Source of the DNA: Actinophytocola glycyrrhizae
GTDB taxonomy: Bacteria > Actinomycetota > Actinomycetes > Mycobacteriales > Pseudonocardiaceae
DNA: 64,000 bases
Direction: 5' to 3'
Assembly (NCBI RefSeq): GCF_042653545.1
Contig: NZ_JBHSIS010000025.1
Location: 68,756 to 132,755, forward strand
Both the position numbers and the translations under genes were made by a program. The notes beneath the pieces are model-generated. The model saw only the letters and a program-made list of their open reading frames with translations, was not told the origin of the DNA and ran no database searches. Below are positions 8,762 to 17,198 of this stretch, piece after piece; within the stretch, counting starts at the first letter, position 1; each line of letters begins with the position of its first letter.

Positions 8762-8834
8762 ACAGGTGCGCACCGCGCGTCGCGCCTTGTCGGAGCAGCG
8801 CAGGGACCGACTTCAACGACGCAGGAGGACACCG

Positions 8835-10247
8835 GTGGCCCGGATCGGCGTGATCAACATTTCGGACGGGCGGGACTACGTCCACGGCGGCATCGCCGAG
8901 TTCATCCTGGCGGGCGAGGACAAGTTGGTCCGCGGGCTCGAAGCCGCCGGGCACGAGGTGGTCCGCGCGCGGCAGCCGGTCTCCGCGAACACCATCGCCA
9001 CCTCGGTGGCCCGCGAGGTCGAGGCCGCCGGTGTCGACCTGACCGTGCTGCACTACTGCGTGTGGGCGTTCCCGCACTTCACGATGCTCGCCGCGGGCCA
9101 GCTCACCAGCCCGCTGCTGCTGCTCGCCAACATCGACCCGGTCCAGCCCGGCATGGTCGGCATGCTGGCCGCGGGAGGCGCGCTCGACCAGGTCGGCCGC
9201 GCACACACCCGCCTGTGGGGCGACCCGGAGGACAGCGACCTGATCGCCGCCATCGGCGTGCGCGCCACCGCCGCGGCCGCGGTCAGGGCGCTGCGCGGGC
9301 AGACGTTCGGCCGGATCGGCGGCCGCCCGATGGGCATGAACACCGCCACCGCCAACACCGACCAGTGGCAGAAGCAGTTCGGCGTGGACGTCGAGGAGAT
9401 CGACCAGTGGGAGATCGTCCGCCGCGCCGATGCCGCCGACCAGGCGGAGAAGACCAGGGCCAGGCAGTGGCTGGAGCAGCACGCCACCGTGCACTACGAC
9501 GGCAGGAAGCTGACCGAGGAGCTGCTGGAGCGTCAGATCGGCTCCTACCTGGCGATGCGTGAGCTCATCGACGAGTGGCACCTCGACTTCACCGGCATCA
9601 AGGGCCAGCCGGAGCTGACCCAGTACTTCGCCACCATGGACATCGCGGAGGCGTTCCTCAACGACCCCTACGACTGGAACGGGCCCAAGGAACCGCACGT
9701 GTGCGCGACCGAGGCGGACATGGACGGCGCGCTGACCATGCAGATCCTCAAACACATCGCGCGCACACCGGTGCTGTTCGCCGACGTGCGGCACTACCAC
9801 GGCGACCGGGACATCTGGGACCTGTGCAACTCCGGCCAGCACGCCACCTGGTACGCCGCCCGCAGTGACGACCCGGCCGAGAACCTCGCGAAGGTGCACC
9901 TGTACCCGGAGGTGTTCTTCTTCCCAGCGGGCGGTGCGTCCGTGCAGCACATCGCGGCACCCGGTCAGATGACCCTCGCGCGGCTGACCCGCAACGACGG
10001 CCGCTACCGGCTGCAGCTCATGCTCGGCGAGTTCGAGAACTACGACGACGCCACCACCGAAGCGCTGACGAAGATGTCGACGCCGGAGTGGCCGCACGCG
10101 TTCGCGCGGCTCGACGCGCCCGCCGAGGTGTTCCTGTCCCGCTTCGGCGCCAACCACATCCACGCCGTCCCCGGCGACCGGCGGGCGGAGCTGCGGGCGG
10201 TGTGCGAACTGCTCGACGTGACCCTCGACGAGTTCGCCCGTGGCTGA
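8835..10247 (+). CDS. L-fucose/D-arabinose isomerase-family sugar isomerase
   Basis: The 470-residue cytoplasmic enzyme belongs to the FucI/AraA clan, Mn2+-dependent aldose-ketose isomerases. Metal-ligand candidates are Glu260 (QPELTQ), an Asp in EADMDGALT (295 or 297) and a His in FGANHIH (441 or 443), matching the Glu-Asp-His set of FucI. I placed the start at GTG 8835, six bases after an AGGAGG; an upstream GTG at 8766 would add a basic leader without a ribosome site. The kinase start overlaps its end by eight bases. FucI enzymes act on both L-fucose and D-arabinose. With no fuculose-phosphate aldolase nearby but a kinase present, D-arabinose to D-ribulose is the better guess. Confidence 0.85.
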   Translation: MARIGVINISDGRDYVHGGIAEFILAGEDKLVRGLEAAGHEVVRARQPVSANTIATSVAREVEAAGVDLTVLHYCVWAFPHFTMLAAGQLTSPLLLLANIDPVQPGMVGMLAAGGALDQVGRAHTRLWGDPEDSDLIAAIGVRATAAAAVRALRGQTFGRIGGRPMGMNTATANTDQWQKQFGVDVEEIDQWEIVRRADAADQAEKTRARQWLEQHATVHYDGRKLTEELLERQIGSYLAMRELIDEWHLDFTGIKGQPELTQYFATMDIAEAFLNDPYDWNGPKEPHVCATEADMDGALTMQILKHIARTPVLFADVRHYHGDRDIWDLCNSGQHATWYAARSDDPAENLAKVHLYPEVFFFPAGGASVQHIAAPGQMTLARLTRNDGRYRLQLMLGEFENYDDATTEALTKMSTPEWPHAFARLDAPAEVFLSRFGANHIHAVPGDRRAELRAVCELLDVTLDEFARG

Positions 10248-11733
10248 GGTCTACTGCGGGATCGACATCGGCACGGCCAGCTCCAAGGGCGTGCTCGTCA
10301 CCGCGGACGGCGCGATCGTCGCGCGCGCGAGCCGGGCGCACGACACCGCCACGCCGCGCCCCGGCTGGGCCGAGCACGACGCCGACGGCGTGTGGTGGGC
10401 CGACTTCCTCGCGCTCACCAGGGAGCTGACGGCGACCGGCCACCGGATCGCGGGCCTCGCCGTGAGCGGCATCGGCCCGGTGCTGCTGCCCGCCGACGGC
10501 ACGGGGAGACCGCTGCGCCCCGCGATCCTCTACGGCGTCGACACGCGCGCCACCGAGGAGATCGGGGAACTGACCGGAGAGCTGGGTGCCGAGGAGATCC
10601 TGCGACGCGGCGGCACCCCGCTCTCCAGCCAGGCGGTCGGGCCGAAGCTGCGGTGGCTCGCGCGGCACGAACCCGAGGTGTACGAGCACACCGAGCTGCT
10701 GCTCATGGCCAGCTCCTACCTGGTGCACCGGCTGACCGGGCGGTACGTGCTCGACCACCACTCGGCGAGCCAGTGCGACCCGATGTACGACCAGACGGCG
10801 TTCGACTGGGCACACGACTGGGCCGCGGTGGTCGCGCCGGGGCTGCGGCTGCCGGAGCTGGCGTGGCCGACGGAGGTCGTCGGCACGGTCACCTCGGCCG
10901 CCGCGCGGGAGACCGGGCTGCCGGAAGGGCTGCCGGTGACCGCGGGCACGGTCGACGCGTGGGCCGAGGCGACGAGCGTCGGCGTGCGCGAACCCGGTGA
11001 CGTGATGGTCATGTACGGCACCACGATGTTCCTCGTCCAGGTGGTCGCGGCCCCGTCGCCGCACCCCGCGCTGTGGACCACGAGCGGCGTGCACCCTGGC
11101 ACGTGGTCGCTCGCCGCGGGCATGGCCACCTCCGGTGCGGTCACCGACTGGCTGCGCAGGCTCGTCGGCGCGGACTTCGCGACGCTGGTGGCCGAGGCGG
11201 CGCGGGTGCCGCCCGGGAGCAGAGGGCTGTTGCTGCTGCCGTACTTCGCGGGTGAGCGGACACCGATCTTCGACCCGGACGCACGCGGGATCATCGCCGG
11301 GCTGACGCTCGGGCACGGGCGGGCGGAGCTGTACCGGGCGGCGCTCGAAGGCATCGCGTACGGGGTGCGGCACAACCTGGAGGTCATGCGCGCGGCCGGT
11401 GGCCCGGCGCGGCGGCTGGTCGCGGTCGGCGGCGGCACGCAGGGCGGGCTGTGGACGCGGATCGTGTCGGACGTGACCGGCGCGGCGCAGGTCGTGCCCG
11501 CCGAGACGGTCGGCGCGTGCCTCGGCGACGCGATGCTGGCGGCCGGCGCGGCCGGGGTCGACGTGACCGGCTGGAACCCGGACGACCACGTGGTTCACCC
11601 CTCCGGTGCCGGTGTCTACGACGACTTCTACGCCCGGTACCGCGAGCTGTACCCGGCCACCTCGGACGTGGCACACTTCCTGGCCGGACAGCAGAACGCG
11701 TCAGGTGGGGGCGACGATGGGGCACGAAGCTGA
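10240..11733 (+). CDS. FGGY-family ketopentose kinase (xylulokinase-like)
   Basis: The 497-residue protein is an FGGY carbohydrate kinase. It has the N-terminal ATPase-fold motif CGIDIGTASSKGVLV, the catalytic Asp239 in GTVDAWAEA, and the C-terminal adenosine-binding VGGGTQGGLW around residue 395. Best resemblance is to xylulokinases and related D-ribulokinases. Start GTG 10240 overlaps the isomerase stop, so the two are coupled. The likely reaction is ATP-dependent 5-phosphorylation of the ketose made by the isomerase, feeding the pentose phosphate pathway. The family is clear; substrate (D-ribulose versus D-xylulose) is inference from context. Confidence 0.87.
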   Translation: MAEVYCGIDIGTASSKGVLVTADGAIVARASRAHDTATPRPGWAEHDADGVWWADFLALTRELTATGHRIAGLAVSGIGPVLLPADGTGRPLRPAILYGVDTRATEEIGELTGELGAEEILRRGGTPLSSQAVGPKLRWLARHEPEVYEHTELLLMASSYLVHRLTGRYVLDHHSASQCDPMYDQTAFDWAHDWAAVVAPGLRLPELAWPTEVVGTVTSAAARETGLPEGLPVTAGTVDAWAEATSVGVREPGDVMVMYGTTMFLVQVVAAPSPHPALWTTSGVHPGTWSLAAGMATSGAVTDWLRRLVGADFATLVAEAARVPPGSRGLLLLPYFAGERTPIFDPDARGIIAGLTLGHGRAELYRAALEGIAYGVRHNLEVMRAAGGPARRLVAVGGGTQGGLWTRIVSDVTGAAQVVPAETVGACLGDAMLAAGAAGVDVTGWNPDDHVVHPSGAGVYDDFYARYRELYPATSDVAHFLAGQQNASGGGDDGARS

Positions 11734-11989
11734 GGGCACCGGGGTCCAGGCGCTGGTCGACCGGATCGGCGAGCTGGTCCGCGAGGGCAACGTCCGCCGG
11801 TTGGTGGTGACCGACAAGTCCGGCCGCAAGATCCTCGACGTCCCGGTGAACGCGGGCGTCGTGGCGGCGGTGTTCTTCCCGATGCTGATGGCGGCTGGCG
11901 GCGCGCTGGCCCTGGCAGGCGGCTGGCGGATCCAGGTGGAACACACCGAGCCGGGCGTGGTGCCCGCCGAGGACGAGCCCGCATCCTGA
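11717..11989 (+). CDS. DUF4342 small protein
   Basis: The 90-residue protein matches DUF4342. An N-terminal helix (LVDRIGELVREGNVRRLVV) is followed by a strand pair (DKSGRKILDVPV) and a hydrophobic segment with one probable membrane helix (AAVFFPMLMAAGGALALAG). The ATG at 11717 lies inside the 3' end of the kinase gene (17-base overlap), with a purine-rich AGGTGGGGG upstream, so it appears to be the last gene of the sugar operon. No function is established for the family. Linkage to the sugar genes may be incidental or may reflect a membrane-associated accessory role. Confidence 0.78.
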   Translation: MGHEAEGTGVQALVDRIGELVREGNVRRLVVTDKSGRKILDVPVNAGVVAAVFFPMLMAAGGALALAGGWRIQVEHTEPGVVPAEDEPAS

Positions 11990-12040
11990 GCCGTCCCCGC
12001 ATGGGCAGGCACCGGCTGCCTCACCGACCCCGGGTAGGCG

Positions 12041-12691
12041 TCACCCCGGCGGGTCCGGGAGCAGCAGCGGGTTGTTCAGGTCCGTGTTGTCGATGACCAG
12101 GGTCGCCCTGGTCTGCGGGTTGCACTCCGCCATGTACAGGCGCTGGCCCGCGATGTAGCGGCGGTTCTTCGGCGCGGCCGGGTCCGGGTCGCCGTAGCCG
12201 CGTTTCGCGCCGCGGGGGATGGAGACCGTGAAGGGGACCTCCAGCCAGACGGAGTAGTCCCAGTACCTGTTCAGCTCGTCGCGGTGGGTGAAGATGCCGT
12301 CGACGACGAGGATCGCGTCGTCGGGCGCCAGTTCCGGCAGCATCCGGATCTCCCGTTCGCGGCGCACGTCGTAGACTGCGCGCACGTACTCGCGGTTGCC
12401 GCCAGGGCTCAGCGGGTCGAGCAGCAGGCGGCACATCCGGCCGTAGTCGAACGAGTCGCGGTAGTAGCCCTCCGGCGAGTCGCGGCCCCGGCGGTGCCGC
12501 GTCCGCGGCGAGTTCAGGAAGCCGTCGGTCGTCGCGCGGATCACCGTGGCGCCGCGGGAGGACAACTCGGCGCGGAGTTCGTCGGCGAAGTAGGTCTTGC
12601 CGGCCCCGTCGACCCCGTCGATCGTCACCCGGCGGACCCGGTCTGCCGGAAGCGCGAGTATCGCTTCCGCTACGTGATGGCAGGGGCGCAT
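12041..12691 (-). CDS. Uridine-kinase-like P-loop kinase
   Basis: The roughly 216-residue protein has a P-loop GVDGAGKTYFA near residues 24-34, a DGF/RxxR lid region (TTDGFLNSPRTRHRRG) and VVDGIFTHRDEL, the pattern of the uridine kinase/phosphoribulokinase superfamily often annotated as uridine kinase in actinobacteria. The ATG at 12691 gives an N-terminus of normal length; a longer start at 12787 would run across the divergent neighbour. No strong ribosome site is seen. The phosphate acceptor may be a nucleoside or another small alcohol; the sequence does not decide. Confidence 0.75.
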   Translation of the reverse strand: MRPCHHVAEAILALPADRVRRVTIDGVDGAGKTYFADELRAELSSRGATVIRATTDGFLNSPRTRHRRGRDSPEGYYRDSFDYGRMCRLLLDPLSPGGNREYVRAVYDVRREREIRMLPELAPDDAILVVDGIFTHRDELNRYWDYSVWLEVPFTVSIPRGAKRGYGDPDPAAPKNRRYIAGQRLYMAECNPQTRATLVIDNTDLNNPLLLPDPPG

Positions 12692-12778
12692 GCCGTCAGT
12701 GAACCGTGTAACCGGTCGATTTCCAAGGTCTTCGCCCGAACGAGCAACGCAATCGCCACCGTGGTCCGTCCTGGCGGC

Positions 12779-14776
12779 ATGAAGCACGACTTATCCGGCA
12801 GGCCGCGGCTCGCGCTGACCGCGGCGGTGGTGGTTGCCCTCGGTGTGGGTGTGACGATCGGCGCGCTGGTCGTCGGCGCGAACGACGACCGTGACGGTGA
12901 CGGCGGACCACCTGTGCGGCACGGGATCAGCCTGGTCTCCTTCGACACCTGCGACGCCGCGCTCGCGGAGATGAAGTCACGGGTCCTGCCGAGGGTGGGC
13001 CCGTACGGGCTGGACGAGGGCACCTTCGTGGAGATGGAGGACGGCGACCTGCCCGCGGCGGGCGGCCGTGCCGAGGCACCCGCCGCTCCGGGCGCAGCGC
13101 CCGCCGAGGACTCGGCGGCGTCGAAACAGGCCGCACCCGAGCACTCGACGACGAACGTGCACGAGCAGGGCGTCGACGAACCCGACCTCGTGAAGACCGA
13201 CGGCAGGCGGGTGGTCAGCGTCGCCGACGGCGTGGTGCGGGTCGTGGACGTCGCGTCCCGCGCGCAGACCGCGGCCGTGTCGCTGGAGGGCGGTCACCCG
13301 ACCCAGCTGTTGCTCGCGGGCGACCGTGCGCTCGTGATGTCCGGCGGCGACGCGATCGCCTACGACACCCCCGGCATCGCGCCGGGCGAACCCGCACCGA
13401 GGAGGACCCCGAAACCCGCTCCCACCGACACGTTCCAGTACGCCTCGACGCTCACACTCGTCGACCTCACCGGCACCGGCAGGGTGCTCGGCACGCTGTC
13501 GCTCGACGGCAGCTACCTCGACGCGCGCCAGGTCGGTGCCGTCGCCCGCGTCGTCGTGCGGTCGGTCCCCAGGCTGGAGTTCACCTATCCAGGCGAGGAG
13601 GCGGGCCCTGCGCACGCCATGCTCGCCAACAAGGACGTCGTGGCGAACTCGACCATCGCGGACTGGCTGCCCGCCTACCGGCTCGAGACCGGCACGGGCG
13701 CCACGACCGGGCAGCTGACCGACTGCGCGGACGTCAGCCATCCGGTGGACTACTCGGCGACCGCGATGCTGACGGTGCTGACGTTCGACCTGACGAAGGA
13801 CCTCGGGACCGGCGACCCCGTGACGATCGTCGCCGACGGCGACACCGTGTACGGCACCGGTGCGAACCTGTACGTCGCGGACGACCACGTCGCCCACGCC
13901 ATGGGCGGCACCCGCGCGGACGGCGGGCGCACCGAGCTGTACCAGTTCGACATCTCGGGTGCGGGCAAACCGGTGCACGTCGCGTCCGGTGGTGTGGACG
14001 GCACGCTGCTCAACCAGTACTCGCTGTCCGAACACGACGGTGATCTGCGCGTCGCGACCACGACCTCGGATCGGTCGGGCTCGCAGAGCCGGATCACCGT
14101 GTTGCGGCGCGATGGGAACACCCTCGACCGGGTCGGCCTCGTCGACGGCCTCGGGGTGGGGGAACGGATCTATGCGGTCCGCTACTTCGGGGACACCGCC
14201 TACGTCGTGACGTTCCGGCAGACCGACCCACTGTACACAGTGGACCTCTCGGATCCGGCGGCGCCGAAGGTGACCGGCGAGCTGAAGATCACCGGCTACT
14301 CCGCCTACCTGCACCCGGCCGGTGAGGGCAGGCTGATCGGCGTCGGGCAGGAGGCCGACACGAGCGGCCGCGTGACGGGCGCGCAGATCTCCCTGTTCGA
14401 CACGACGAAACCGGGCGCGACCCGGCTCGCGCAGTACCACCTCGAGGACTCGTGGACGGAGGTCGAGGGCGACCCGCACGCGTTCCTCTACTGGCCGGAC
14501 AAGGGTTTGCTGGTCGTCCCGGTGTCCGGGGGCGTCGCGGTCACCGGCGGCGAGCCGGAGCGGATGACCGCGGGTGCGCTGGTGCTGAAGGTGGACGGGA
14601 ACTCGTTCCGGCAGACCGGGATGCTGACCCACACGTCGGACCGCTACGACGGCGTGCCCATGGCGCCGCGGCGTGCCATGGTGATCGGCGACGAGCTGTG
14701 GACGGTGTCGGAGGCGGGGGTGCTGGTGAGCGATCTCGACTCGCTCGGTCAGCTGGCGTGGGTCGCGTTCACCTGA
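12779..14776 (+). CDS. Membrane-anchored or secreted beta-propeller protein
   Basis: The 665-residue protein starts with a basic stretch and a hydrophobic helix (residues about 13-30), a signal-anchor or signal peptide. A low-complexity Ala/Pro/Glu linker (about 95-120) follows, then a long domain matching the secreted C-terminal beta-propeller family (Beta_propel, COG4880), with repeats such as NVHEQGVDEPDLVKTDGRR, VYGTGANLYVADDH and ERIYAVRYFGDTAYVVTF. ATG 12779 (MKHDLSGRP) is preferred because the frame upstream is open only by composition. It is divergent from the kinase at 12691, sharing an 87-bp gap. Function is unknown; propellers of this family are extracytoplasmic. Confidence 0.83.
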   Translation: MKHDLSGRPRLALTAAVVVALGVGVTIGALVVGANDDRDGDGGPPVRHGISLVSFDTCDAALAEMKSRVLPRVGPYGLDEGTFVEMEDGDLPAAGGRAEAPAAPGAAPAEDSAASKQAAPEHSTTNVHEQGVDEPDLVKTDGRRVVSVADGVVRVVDVASRAQTAAVSLEGGHPTQLLLAGDRALVMSGGDAIAYDTPGIAPGEPAPRRTPKPAPTDTFQYASTLTLVDLTGTGRVLGTLSLDGSYLDARQVGAVARVVVRSVPRLEFTYPGEEAGPAHAMLANKDVVANSTIADWLPAYRLETGTGATTGQLTDCADVSHPVDYSATAMLTVLTFDLTKDLGTGDPVTIVADGDTVYGTGANLYVADDHVAHAMGGTRADGGRTELYQFDISGAGKPVHVASGGVDGTLLNQYSLSEHDGDLRVATTTSDRSGSQSRITVLRRDGNTLDRVGLVDGLGVGERIYAVRYFGDTAYVVTFRQTDPLYTVDLSDPAAPKVTGELKITGYSAYLHPAGEGRLIGVGQEADTSGRVTGAQISLFDTTKPGATRLAQYHLEDSWTEVEGDPHAFLYWPDKGLLVVPVSGGVAVTGGEPERMTAGALVLKVDGNSFRQTGMLTHTSDRYDGVPMAPRRAMVIGDELWTVSEAGVLVSDLDSLGQLAWVAFT

Positions 14777-14856
14777 CCGGTGCGCGGATAGGTCCGTTTC
14801 AGCATTTGCTGTCGATCACACAAGTGGTACACGCGTGCCGGTGTGGGTAGACATCA

Positions 14857-16345
14857 GTGGTGAGCCGAGCAGCGACACAGCCGACCGACCACGAGCCAGG
14901 CACCGATCCTCGGCGGTGGCGTGCACTGGTGGTGACCCTCGCGGGCGGGTTCATGATCCTGCTCGACGTCAGCATCGTCACCGTCGCGATCCCGTCCATC
15001 CAGGAGGGGCTCGGCGCCTCGGCGGCCGGGGTGCAGTGGGTGGTCTCCGGCTACCCGCTCACGTTCGGCCTGGCGCTGGTCGCGGGCGGGCGGCTCGGGG
15101 ACGCGTTCGGGCGGCGGAACATGTACCTCGTCGCCCTGACCGCCTTCGTCGCGACCAGTGTGTTCGCCGGCCTCGCGTCGTCGCTGACCATGCTCGTGGT
15201 CGCGCGGCTGCTGCAGGGCCTCGTCGGCGGGCTGGTCACACCGCAGAACGGCGGGCTCATCCAGGACCTGTTCCGCGGCGCGGAACGCGGCAGGGCGTTC
15301 GGCCTGCTCGGCGCCACCATCGGGCTGTCCACCGCGGCGGGACCGGTGATCGGCGGGTTCATCCTCGGGGTCGCGGGCGAGCCGGACGGCTGGCGCTGGG
15401 TGTTCCTCGTGAACCTGCCGTTCGGGCTGCTGACGCTCCTGCTCGCGGTGCTGCTGGTGCCGAGAACGCCGCGGCGCACCACGGGCACCGACATCGACTT
15501 CGCGGGCATCCTGCTGCTCGGGCTCACCGTGCTGTGCGTGCTGTTCCCGGTGGTGCTGTCCGAGTCGGACGGCTTCCGCCGGTTCTGGTGGCTGTTCCTG
15601 GTCGCGGTGCCGCTTGGCTGGGCGTTCCTGCTGTGGGAGCGGCGCAGGCGGCGCAGACCGGGTCCCGCTGGTCGACACGCGCCTGTTCACGGCGACGCCC
15701 GGCTACCCATCCGGCGCCACGCTCGCCGCCGTGTACTTCTGCGGGTTCTCCGGCATCTGGCTGGTGTTCGCCGTGTACTTCCAGTCCGACCTCGGCCTCA
15801 CTCCGCTGGAGTCGGGGCTCGCGGTCACCCCGTTCTCGCTGGGCTCCGCGGTGTCCGCGTGGCTCGCGGGCAGGCTGGTGGACCGGTACGGCAGGCGCGT
15901 CACGATCACGGGCCTCGTCCTCATCGTGGCCGGGCTCGCCACGGTCGCGCTGCTCGGGTTCACCGTCGACCGGTCCCACCTGATCTGGGCGATCGCGCTG
16001 CCGCTGCTCGTCGCGGGCATCGGCGGCGGCGCGGTGATCTCCCCGAACACGACGCTTACGCTCGCGCGCGTGCCTGCCCGCATGTCGGGGGTCGCGAGCG
16101 GGGTGCTCCAGACCGGGCAGCGGATCGGGTCGGCGGTCGGCACCGCGTTGCTGGCGGCGGTGTTCCACGGCGTCGCGGCCGCGGCCGCCCCGGCCACGGG
16201 TTTCGCGGTGGCGATGCTCGCCGCGGTCGCGCTGATCCTGGTCGCCCTGGTGCTCGCGATAGCGGAACGTCGTGGACACATTGGGAACCATGGGAACACC
16301 GAGTTGGAAAATTTCTCATCAAGCCCTATAACATCCGGTCAGTAA
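14857..16345 (+). pseudogene. MFS drug exporter (EmrB/QacA, 14-TM type), frameshifted
   Basis: The N-terminal half reads in one frame from GTG 14857, with MFS motifs MILLDVSIVTVAIPSI, GRLGDAFGRR and RLLQGLVGGLVTPQNG. The C-terminal half reads in the +1 frame to 16345, with VPLVDTRLF, FSLGSAVSAWLAGRLVDRYGRR and GQRIGSAVGTALL. The two parts join in the GC-rich stretch 15643-15662. Dropping one base there restores a continuous exporter of about 495 residues, so a single-base insertion is the simplest explanation. It could be a true pseudogene, a sequencing error or, least likely, programmed frameshifting. Such proteins use proton motive force to expel drugs. No regulator gene is adjacent. Confidence 0.8.
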
Positions 16346-16507
16346 CTACTAACGTGCTGTGCGGAAGCGTTCCACCGATCGCGGCGCGCGGCCCCTGCTG
16401 ATACCCGTCGCGGTCAGTGGGCCGCTTTCCTTCGCTCATTCCTGACAAAGGGCCCGTCGCGGCGTGCGCAGGCGGGTCGGCACTGCCCGTGGAACGGAGA
16501 GATCGAC

Positions 16508-17056
16508 ATGCGGAACATCGTGGTCCGAGCGCTTGTCGTCGCCGCATCGGCGGCCACCGCGTTACTGCTCACGACCACGGGTGCGCAGGCATCCGTGCAG
16601 CAGGGGGAGACCGATCCGGTCTTCGACCGCCCGGCCGTCACGGCCGACGTCGGGCCGTACGTCACGAAGCTGACCCACTCGCAGGCGACCTCGCGGCTGC
16701 GCTCGTCGGGCATCACGTGGTCCTCCAGCGGCAACTGCAGCAACCGCAACAACCCGACGTGCACGTCGTTCGATCAGGTCAACCTGGCGACCATCCAGGG
16801 CGCGCAGACGCTCAAGTCGGCGAGCGGGTGCGCGCTGAACATCACCGGTGGCACCGAGACCGGGCACGCGAGCGGCACCTACAGCCACTGGAACGGCTAC
16901 AAGCTGGACTACAGCCTGTACTCCTGCGTCGGCAACTACATCCGCAACAACTTCGGCTACATCGGTGGCAACAAGTGGCAGTCGGGGTCGGGCAACATCT
17001 ACTTCCTGGAAAGCAACCACTGGGACGTCACGTACTACAACTGTGGTGGGTGCTGA
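16508..17056 (+). CDS. Secreted protein with M15-type (DD-peptidase-like) zinc motifs
   Basis: The 182-residue product has a Sec signal peptide (residues 1 to about 29, ending AQA). Its mature part carries His127-x6-Asp134 within SHWNGYKLDY and Glu168-x2-His171 within ESNHWD. This order and spacing resemble the zinc ligands and catalytic Glu of M15/LAS peptidases (HxxGxAxD ... ExxH, as in VanX and DD-carboxypeptidases), with Lys in place of the usual Ala. Six cysteines suggest disulfides outside the cell. A GGAACGGAGAG ribosome site precedes the ATG. A cell-wall peptidase role is inference from motifs only; overall similarity is not recognised by eye. Confidence 0.7.
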   Translation: MRNIVVRALVVAASAATALLLTTTGAQASVQQGETDPVFDRPAVTADVGPYVTKLTHSQATSRLRSSGITWSSSGNCSNRNNPTCTSFDQVNLATIQGAQTLKSASGCALNITGGTETGHASGTYSHWNGYKLDYSLYSCVGNYIRNNFGYIGGNKWQSGSGNIYFLESNHWDVTYYNCGGC

Positions 17057-17169
17057 GCGGAGAGCAGCATCTGCCGCACGAACGCGAGCGCCTGGTGGTC
17101 CGGCGGGACGCCGCGCAGGCAGGTGTCCGGGTTGACGATGGCATCGGTGTCGCTCGGCACGATCACCAT
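17035..17169 (-). CDS. Possible 44-residue hypothetical protein
   Basis: A short minus-strand frame starting ATG 17167-17169 behind a GGCGGGGCAG sequence encodes a peptide beginning MVIVPSDTDAIVNPDTC. It fills the gap between the M15-like gene, whose 3' end it overlaps by 22 bases, and the divergent alpha/beta hydrolase. The composition looks protein-like rather than like a GC shadow, but no family is recognised. It could also be the surviving end of a longer gene. Low confidence. Confidence 0.3.
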   Translation of the reverse strand: MVIVPSDTDAIVNPDTCLRGVPPDHQALAFVRQMLLSAQHPPQL

Positions 17170-17198
17170 TCTGCCCCGCCATGCGGCAGGATCAGAGG

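Noticed and set aside
8766..8834. N-terminal extension of the isomerase from GTG 8766
   Set aside because: The extension is basic and unconserved, and the AGGAGG lies just before the GTG at 8835.
10018..11676. A 552-codon minus-strand frame opposite the FGGY kinase
   Set aside because: Shadow; the plus frame carries complete kinase motifs and proper overlaps.
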